Of a stretch of 32,460 bases of DNA, positions 26,249 to 32,460 are shown in pieces. How positions within the stretch are numbered: the stretch's first letter is position 1; each line of letters opens with the position of its first letter. The notes beneath the pieces were generated by a model, which saw nothing but the letters and a program-made list of their open reading frames with translations, was not told where the DNA came from and searched no databases. A program made the position numbers and the translations under genes. The DNA is from Vavraia culicis subsp. floridensis (taxonomy: Eukaryota > Microsporidia > Pleistophoridae), in NCBI RefSeq assembly GCF_000192795.1, contig NW_007360606.1, forward strand, positions 173,421-205,880, given 5' to 3'.

Positions 26249-26990
26249 GAACTCGTCAGATACAGTGCTGAAGATGAACTCCTTCAAGAACGAATGTTGT
26301 TGTTTATGCGTTACGCGACGTGCATATAATAATATGGCGTGTTCCTCTTTATGCAAATAGCTTGGTGCGTGATCAGTATCGCTATTATTGCTGCTACAGT
26401 GCTGAGTATGATATAGTGTTAATTTATGAAATGGTTTTAATTCTGGTTGCAGAGTAAATAAAATAGTATGTTTAATGGTTTTTCTAAGACAAAATTCGTT
26501 GTTTTGAACTTTTGGTGCTGATTTCATTGAGAACGATGCTTTGGCATTATCTGTGGAAAAGCACAAATTTAAGGGTATGAACTGCCTTAAGGGTAGGTGT
26601 TGCTAGAAATGGTAATTTTATTGTTGTTGAAGAAGATATTTTACCTAGTGTTGGCATGAAGAAGCAGTAATTTGACACCACTGATCTAATTTGGTTTTGA
26701 AATGAGCAGTTACTTGTAATGATAGAAAGCCTGTTTGATCAGACGGGTTGCATAGGATAAAAATATTGAAATAGGTAATGTCGAGCAACAAGGGCAATAA
26801 AGGTAAACTTGCTTAGAATTAAGAAGTAAAAATGATTGCGATCGATAAGTGGTATCGTTGTTGCATCCTTTTCTTATGTGAAGGGATATATTAGGTGTTT
26901 TCTGAGATCATGGCGTTCCTGCTAACAAACTTACGCAACAAATTATGTGCTTTACGCACAGAATAATCGTGGAAAAGCCGTCAAACATAT

Positions 26991-27072
26991 GATGAAGACA
27001 CAAAGGCTCTTACTATTGGTATGAATTGTCTTATAAATCAACTCAAAGCACGATGAAGACACAAAGGCTCTT
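26991..27072 (+). repeat. Direct repeat, 21 bp, spaced 61 bp
   Basis: Two exact 21-bp copies at 26991-27011 and 27052-27072. The sequence between and after them differs. Confidence 0.75.
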
Positions 27073-27243
27073 CATTCACACACCAAGAAATGTTGTGCAA
27101 TTTTTTAGTACGTTGTACTCTGCAAATTTTTTTACGATGAAATGAGCTAAGCTCCGTTACCACATCGATGTGTTCGTACGTATCGTGATCTGCACGTCTT
27201 CTGCTTATCATTACCATCATTTTTTTAAAAAAACAACAACCGA

Positions 27244-27247
27244 GGGG
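27244..27247 (+). promoter_or_regulatory. GGGG start signal of the profilin-like gene
   Basis: GGGG ten bases before the ATG at 27258, the GGG form of the microsporidian start signal. Confidence 0.55.
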
Positions 27248-27257
27248 CTAGGAGAGA

Positions 27258-27695
27258 ATGTCGGACCAGCAGGAGGATGATAGTTTGGCACAATGGGAAG
27301 AGTTTTTCGAACGCAACAAGAAGGAGGGTAAAGAGTACTTCTTGGTGCAGAACTTTTATTCGAAAGACAATTTCCATTTCAGCGATTCAAATACGAAGTG
27401 CACAGCCAAAGATGCAATGCAGTACGTTTCGCTGCTTGACAAGGAGGACTTTTCTTCCGGTGTCACCTTCAGCAACAACAAGTACACGTTCATAAAGAAG
27501 TTTGAGTACAGCTCGAAAGAGAATCTACCGCTCTACTTCTTTCTCAGCAAGGAAGAGGTCGTCGGAGATGACAAAGAGCGTGTCAGTTTGATTGTGAAGT
27601 TCATCACGGATGAGGTGATTTTCATCGGAAAGTGTCTTAATAGCAAGAAAACGACAGCGATAAACTTTGTGGGTAAAAACTACAATTACTATTAA
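27258..27695 (+). CDS. Profilin-like protein
   Basis: Predicted 145-residue soluble protein that I place tentatively in the profilin family of actin-monomer-binding proteins. The N-terminus AQWEEFFERN resembles profilin's SWQxYVDxxL. The segment FSSGVTFSNNKYTFIKKF matches the F-xx-GI-x-L-xG-x-KY-xx-I strand pair, and SLIVKFITDEVIFIGK followed by a final NFVGKNYNYY resembles the GVVIVKTxxAIxIG strand and terminal helix. Length fits (125-140 usual). Distances are large and no single residue is decisive. If right, it would supply actin monomers for the same cytoskeleton as the EF-hand protein at 12857. The start has GGGG upstream. Confidence 0.52.
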   Translation: MSDQQEDDSLAQWEEFFERNKKEGKEYFLVQNFYSKDNFHFSDSNTKCTAKDAMQYVSLLDKEDFSSGVTFSNNKYTFIKKFEYSSKENLPLYFFLSKEEVVGDDKERVSLIVKFITDEVIFIGKCLNSKKTTAINFVGKNYNYY

Positions 27696-27801
27696 AATTT
27701 CTGAGTATTACGCCCTTCTACGTACAGTGTTATTCCCGTTTTGGTTAATATTTCCTCTGCCGTAATTTTCAGGTTTTTTCTTTTTTGATTTCTGTGAAGT
27801 G

Positions 27802-28143
27802 TTATCCATAATAGCATCCATTCCAATTTGCCTGTTCTAATTTTTGTTCCGTGCTAGCGGAATAAATGGCCGATCTTTTCATTGGAGAACCTATGAACAA
27901 AAGGCCAGTGCTCACGATCGGTACTGGCTGACAATGAAAGCATGTTTGCTTGGATGAGGTTGATGTGTGAGGAGACAAATAAATGTAATTTGATGAAGAA
28001 AAATTAAAGAACATACATAACGAGATATTACGATGGTTAATGCACTCTTTCATCGCATTATGGCATTGCTTATTACAAGCCGTTCTCATGGTTATTGCCA
28101 TATAAGTTGAAGGAATTTCAAAGTCAAGGTGTTGCCTTGCCAT
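27802..28143 (-). CDS. Hypothetical ORF, 113 aa, doubtful
   Basis: Starts with ATG at 28143 (GGG on the coding strand 16-19 bases upstream, weak). Cys-containing (CNKQCHNAMKEC), Ser/Thr-rich middle, no membrane span or known domain. No neighbour on the same strand. Recorded because it is the longest ATG ORF in this gap. Confidence 0.22.
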   Translation of the reverse strand: MARQHLDFEIPSTYMAITMRTACNKQCHNAMKECINHRNISLCMFFNFSSSNYIYLSPHTSTSSKQTCFHCQPVPIVSTGLLFIGSPMKRSAIYSASTEQKLEQANWNGCYYG

Positions 28144-28490
28144 GAAATTGCGGAAGCAACCCGAGTGGATGATTTATCTCGAATAACGAGTACAGGATTG
28201 TGCTGTTTGTATTTCTAAAAGAGTACAAGAAAAGACGATCGCAATGTGGCAACATCCGTTTTACACGCCATGTAGGCTCTGCATTGCATGTTCGAAAAAC
28301 ATCAAATATCGCGCAGCAACATTTGAAGAACGCTTGGTCCATTTGTTGATACTCATTTGCGGGCACAGTATCAGGATATGAAAGGAGTGCAGTCCTGTGC
28401 ACATGTAACTATCGGTTACAACTGTCCGATAAAGCAATTTCAGAATTTTTGACAGTTTAGAGGGAACCGACCACTTAAAACAAGCATCAA

Positions 28491-28567
28491 TACGCCGTTG
28501 TACAAGAAAGAGCTAATACGCTGTTGTACAAGAATGAGCTAATACGCTGTTGTACAAGAAAGAGCTA
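28491..28567 (+). repeat. Tandem repeat, 26-bp unit, three copies
   Basis: The unit tacgctgttgtacaagaaag plus agctaa restarts at 28491, 28517 and 28543; copies differ at one or two bases. Confidence 0.9.
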
Positions 28568-28682
28568 TCGTTGCTAACTAATCATTTTTACAAGATCACA
28601 GCTAAACATACAATTGCTACATACACTTATTTCAATGTAAAGCATGGCGAATAGTATCAGTTCAATCTATCCAGCAAAACAT

Positions 28683-28943
28683 TTATTCGTCGAGTAAATT
28701 TCTTGCACGCTTTATAAATATGAGTAACAACTTTTGACGGCCATCTTTTGATGGATGTGTGAACATAAAAGCTACACTTCGCGAACAACTGTTGGTATTA
28801 TAAGTGCATCTCTCAGAAGTAAAAGAGTTAGCATCGTACAACACTTCAGTAAACCACTCACTAAAATTTTGACACAAGATAGCAAAGTGTGGTAATGCAG
28901 GCGAAAGTCTTGTATCCTGTAATATGAAAAATTTGACGAGCAT
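28683..28943 (-). CDS. Hypothetical small protein, 86 aa
   Basis: ATG at 28943, 86 codons ending in a TAA that overlaps an AATAAA-type signal (GAATAAATG), as at the RRM gene. The C-terminus is basic and amphipathic (KDGRQKLLLIFIKRARNLLDE), and three Cys lie in the middle. No family recognised and no CCC/GGG start signal. Slightly more gene-like than the other small ORFs in this region. Confidence 0.3.
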   Translation of the reverse strand: MLVKFFILQDTRLSPALPHFAILCQNFSEWFTEVLYDANSFTSERCTYNTNSCSRSVAFMFTHPSKDGRQKLLLIFIKRARNLLDE

Positions 28944-30727
28944 GGAATGCCATAGATTGTAGAGATGAACGTTTAAAATTGTTTCATCAGATCAGCGTAG
29001 AGCATGCTGAACAATAGCAAGCGTTTTAGCACTTAAAAATGATACAGGAACAAGTCAGCCATAACGAACACGTACAAACATCACTTACGGTTATAATTCT
29101 TTATGGTAACACATTTACTTTTCTCAAGAAACCTGTTTTCATATTTGTCCATTAAATCCGTTTATATATTACCATTCACCAAAAAAATTTACGAACACAT
29201 TGCATGAAGTCTGTTACTGCACATTTATCATGATGATCGCTATAACGAGTAGCAGTAGAAATTCTCCGCGGGTAAACGAACTTACACCCCGAGTTGTCAA
29301 AAAGAAGGAATGATGTGTAAATGATGAATTGTTACATCCTTTCTACGAAAGTATTTTTGTTTATTTAAATGCGCTCCACATCACGAGCAAGCACACTTTT
29401 TGATACACAAATCAATGCTAACACCTCCTTCCATCACATTAGATAAAGTCTCCTTAAGCGACATAGAGCGTACTAACATCGCAAATTAATTCTCACAACG
29501 ACCTGATGATACGGTCACATATTTTTGCTATAGTTGCAGGTGGCTAAAGGTTATAAATATCCAATTATAAAACGATCTTCTCTTCCCTGCGCTGTTTCTC
29601 TCTAGCCCAATTGCTTTGCTTGAGTATGAAAGCCTGTTTAAAATACATCAAATTTAACAATTGCCATACTTCTCTCCTGTGCAAGAACTCCTTAGAGCAC
29701 ACATTAACTTTTTAATCATTTTGCACTCTGTTTCTGTGATTTCCATGTTTTATCGATTTTAATCCGTTAGTGCGTGTCTTTCAGAGTATGTTCTAATCAA
29801 ATAGCACGATCAAATCAAAACTACTCTTTTTTGGTGGTGACGTATAAACCGTCATCGTAGAAAAGGAGTGCTTGTAGAAAAAGTATGAGAAGCGGACAAA
29901 ACAGCCGATCAAAAACGCACTTAAACCCGACCAACAATAAAACATGGAGATAGTGGATACTAAAATGGAAATAAGTGCTGTTATTTTCGATTCAACCTAT
30001 TGATTGTATGAAAGAGAAGAACCCGTTTTGTTGATAGAAGTAATAATGCAGTACATGAGATTTTAAATAGATATGTTACTGATAAAATACTATAAAATAT
30101 ATTTTGGGAATGGTTGAACGATATATTAATTTTTTTATCTATCCTTTATTAGACAAATTAATCGTACCAGCAATTATAACTATTTTAGAATCATTAAATT
30201 ACGTCGTTTTCGCTTCTGAGGCGCATTCTCATTGATTTAATACACTTAGTTGAGTAACAATCCTCCATAAATGGACAATCGGCTGTGTTTAAATGATTAG
30301 TTTATCGCAGCATAGATCCTTCTTACCATGTTAGATTTAGATTGGTGAAAAATAAAACGCTCTAATCTAAAATACAATCATTCTATGTTATTGCATATCA
30401 TATAGCGATATTTGCATCAACTCTGTGACAGAAAAATGGTTAAATGATACCTGAATCTCCTTCAAATGATGGCATACTATTTTTAAAAAAAACAAAATTA
30501 AAAGCAATTTAAGCGTGTATCAGACATTAGACGCACGGATTTTCCGTGTAATCGTTTTTTTAAAAAATGCGAGTACCCGCTTGGCTTGCTAAAAATAACT
30601 AATTGTATGAAATGTCTTTTGTGGCGTATCGTCTTTTGTATATTTGGTAGTGACCAATTTGAAACAAAATGTTTGTTGTCAGAATCAGAAACATGTTTCA
30701 AGATTATTTATAAAAAGAAAAGATATA

Positions 30728-30730
30728 CCC
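30728..30730 (+). promoter_or_regulatory. CCC start signal of the choline/ethanolamine kinase gene
   Basis: CCC six bases before the ATG at 30737. It marks this ATG rather than the TTG-initiated open frame that extends to 30644. Confidence 0.6.
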
Positions 30731-30736
30731 TATCAC

Positions 30737-31681
30737 ATGTCACAGGATTTAAATGTAAGGGCAGTCAAGATGTTTCTTACGAGGCGTGGTGAAAAACTTA
30801 TCGGTGTTATGCGAGAAAGGAAAGCATATTCTAATTTGGTATACCAGATAGTGTCAAGCAAAAAACGCTATCTTTTCAAGCAGTACATAAATAGGGAGAG
30901 GAGTAACGAATTTGAAATATTAAAATATATTAATGTTCCCAAGGTATATGAAATGGCAAAGGATTATCGAATAGAGGAGTTTATACAACATCAGGTCCCC
31001 GATTTTAAACGGGACATCACGCTCATAGCGGCTGCTTTAGCACAGTTTCATTGCATAGAGGTGCCTTGCATCGAAACCTTTGAGGATATGTTAATGAAAT
31101 TTATCGCCGAAAACCAGACTCTGAACCATAGCGAGTCTATCACAACAATTTACAACAAGATCAAGTATCTGTTGGAGGACACCTCAATGGATGGACTCAT
31201 TCATATGGACTTACAGGTAGGAAATATGTTAAAAATTGATAACGTGGTACGTTTGATCGACTTTGAGTACAGCTGCACCGGAAATATTGCCCTTGACATT
31301 GCGAACTTCTTTTGTGAGACCATGACCGATTACCAGCAGGACAGCATTTTGAGAGTTGAACGGGGATTCAATACAAGGCAAAAAAAAAAATTTCTTGAGG
31401 AGTATCTCAGACACAACGATCGGATGACCATGGATGTGGAGGAGCTCTACGTCAAGGTCAGGGAAATGGAGTGTCTGAGCCACTTTCTTTGGTTCCTTTG
31501 GGGACGGAAACGTCTATTCATGGACGATATTACATCGGATTGCTTTGATTACGTTACGTACAGTTTAAATCGCCTAAGCTTCCTTGAATGCAAAGAATTC
31601 GATTCTGATATATCTGAATTGCGCGAGGAACTTGAAGGTTTACAGCACCCCGACAAGAGTGAAAAAGTGCAGCACGAATAA
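30737..31681 (+). CDS. Choline/ethanolamine kinase
   Basis: Predicted 314-residue cytosolic kinase of the choline/ethanolamine kinase family, which phosphorylates choline or ethanolamine from ATP as the first step of the Kennedy pathway to phosphatidylcholine or -ethanolamine. The Brenner motif is HMDLQVGN (156-163, with catalytic D158), and the choline-kinase motif follows as LIDFEYS (173-179) and ALDIANFFCE (185-194). The N-terminal lobe has RYLFKQY (44-50) with the ATP-binding Lys. Family members are usually 350-450 residues, so this is a reduced form lacking an N-terminal extension. Which head group it prefers cannot be read from sequence. The gene contains an A11 run (31380-31390, encoding QKKKF). 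Start set by the CCC run and homology. Confidence 0.88.
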   Translation: MSQDLNVRAVKMFLTRRGEKLIGVMRERKAYSNLVYQIVSSKKRYLFKQYINRERSNEFEILKYINVPKVYEMAKDYRIEEFIQHQVPDFKRDITLIAAALAQFHCIEVPCIETFEDMLMKFIAENQTLNHSESITTIYNKIKYLLEDTSMDGLIHMDLQVGNMLKIDNVVRLIDFEYSCTGNIALDIANFFCETMTDYQQDSILRVERGFNTRQKKKFLEEYLRHNDRMTMDVEELYVKVREMECLSHFLWFLWGRKRLFMDDITSDCFDYVTYSLNRLSFLECKEFDSDISELREELEGLQHPDKSEKVQHE

Positions 31682-31965
31682 TGCTCATTCGCAAGAATTA
31701 TTCATTAAAATCCGTTGTAGAGTTTCTTTTATGAATATGTGTTTTTTACAACATTTCTGGCTGCTACATCTTGAGAGTAATTGAACATCGCCGGAGTTCT
31801 GCGAAGTTGGCAATGAATCATTCATAGAGTTTGGATTAGAAGTGGTCACATAAAGCAGATAACAATTTAATATATGATAATTGTTCTGTAAAACGGTACC
31901 AGCGATCATTTTTGGCATTACTCCATAACTACAATTATATAATAATTTTGTTCAGCCCCCCTGCA
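31682..31965. other. Short intergenic region before BRF1
   Basis: 284 bases, AT-rich, with an ATAT-type stretch (tatataataattttg, 31936-31950) before the CCCCCC of BRF1. Confidence 0.5.
31956..31961 (+). promoter_or_regulatory. CCCCCC start signal of BRF1
   Basis: Six C residues four bases before the ATG at 31966, the strongest example of the motif in the window. Confidence 0.6.
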
Positions 31966-32460
31966 ATGAACGTTCAAAAATGTAAGGCCTGCGGATCAAC
32001 GGATATAGATAATGGCTATTCAACAAGCAGCATATGCTGCAGGAAATGTGGTACGCTGAATGAAGAATTGTTCATCACGTCATCACTTAATTTTACCGAA
32101 AATAACGGAGCATCACAGCTGAACGGACAGTTTGTACGAATGACAGATACGTACGCTAAAGTGGGCGGTAACATAATAAGAACAACGAACCAGCAAATTC
32201 AAAACCAGATTAAAAACATATGTGCGTCTCTGGGTCTCTCGGATGAAGTCGCACAGAGCGCACACAGATGGTACAAGCTGTCTCTGCAAGGAAATTTGAC
32301 AAGAGGAAGAAACATTCTGTACACACTCAGCGCTTGCATTTATATTGTGTGTCGGCAGGAAAAAACACCACACCTGTTGATAGACTTTGCGCATTTACTC
32401 GACTTGGATGTTTTCAAAATCGGTAATATTTTTGTGAGAATCGTTGTGTTCTTGAACGTG
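31966..32460 (+). CDS. BRF1: TFIIIB subunit BRF1, partial (3' end beyond window)
   Basis: 165 codons open to the right edge without a stop. BRF1 is the TFIIB-like subunit of TFIIIB that bridges TBP and RNA polymerase III at tRNA and 5S genes in the nucleus. The N-terminal zinc ribbon has C6-x2-C9-GS and C25-x2-C28-G followed by an acidic EE. Next comes the linker LNFTENNGASQLNG (family vsF-x-E-x-x-G-A-s-x-x-G), then the start of the first cyclin fold: IQNQIKNICASLGLSDEV, then LTRGRNILYTLSACIYIVCR and LLIDFAHLLDLDVFKIG. These match BRF1's tRGRr and LIDFsdlLqinVyeLG. TFIIB itself is less likely because its first fold does not carry this LIDF pattern. Confidence 0.9.
   Translation, partial: MNVQKCKACGSTDIDNGYSTSSICCRKCGTLNEELFITSSLNFTENNGASQLNGQFVRMTDTYAKVGGNIIRTTNQQIQNQIKNICASLGLSDEVAQSAHRWYKLSLQGNLTRGRNILYTLSACIYIVCRQEKTPHLLIDFAHLLDLDVFKIGNIFVRIVVFLNV

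Larger units (their letters stand above)
26249..27257. other. Intergenic region with 21-bp direct repeat
   Basis: About 1 kb, no gene seen. gatgaagacacaaaggctct plus T occurs at 26991-27011 and 27052-27072, 61 bases apart, close to the promoter side of the profilin-like gene. Confidence 0.55.
27696..30736. other. About 3 kb without a convincing gene
   Basis: The longest gene-poor stretch of the window. It contains two ATG ORFs on the minus strand (27802-28143 and 28683-28943, listed with low confidence), a 26-bp triple repeat, and from about 29,900 on a very AT-rich stretch. No tRNA, rRNA, transposase or reverse transcriptase pattern was seen. Confidence 0.5.

Overview
The window looks like nuclear DNA of a microsporidian (spore-forming intracellular fungal relative). 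Most recognisable genes are shortened, diverged versions of conserved eukaryotic genes. They have no obvious introns, and most start codons sit a few bases downstream of a CCC or GGG run, the translation/transcription start signal known from microsporidia. Base composition is moderate (about 40% G+C by eye), intergenic regions are long, and many hold their own minisatellite. This fits the larger-genome Trachipleistophora/Vavraia group better than compact Encephalitozoon-like genomes, but the genus is a guess from style, not a match.

Layout from left to right: a possible minus-strand gene running off the left edge; an Arp8-like actin-related protein carrying a C2H2 finger (560-1975); a small one-span membrane protein (2734-2946); a Tma20/MCT-1 translation factor (3591-4097); an uncharacterised membrane protein with an unusual start (5419-5823, open upstream to 5335); a 51-bp tandem repeat; a Grx3/4-like glutaredoxin (6464-7120); eIF2B gamma on the minus strand (8023-9198); a 53-bp repeat; a Ste24 CAAX protease (10931-12172); a calmodulin/myosin-light-chain-like protein (12857-13276); proteasome subunit alpha5 (14522-15229); a 23-bp repeat; two minus-strand membrane-protein genes, a polytopic protein of unknown role (15771-16826) and the Phs1/HACD dehydratase (17191-17763); a long purine-rich minisatellite; an SR-like two-RRM protein (18873-19601); a secreted Cys-containing protein of unknown function (20041-21627, minus); a large repeat-containing membrane protein (23705-26248); a probable profilin (27258-27695); about 3 kb with no convincing gene; a choline/ethanolamine kinase (30737-31681); and the 5' part of BRF1 (TFIIIB), cut by the right edge.

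The genes do not form one pathway. Housekeeping functions are chromatin remodelling, translation initiation (Tma20, eIF2B gamma), Pol III transcription (BRF1), protein turnover, prenyl-protein processing, very-long-chain fatty acid elongation (Phs1), phospholipid head-group activation (choline/ethanolamine kinase) and actomyosin (profilin, light chain). Mixed in are lineage-specific membrane or secreted proteins without recognisable homologues: 5419-5823, 15771-16826, 20041-21627 and 23705-26248. None of these four has the CCC/GGG start signal that nearly all the housekeeping genes have. That is the most interesting pattern I found and may mark a second promoter class. I did not find a clear new multi-gene system, CRISPR, tRNA, rRNA or intact mobile element.
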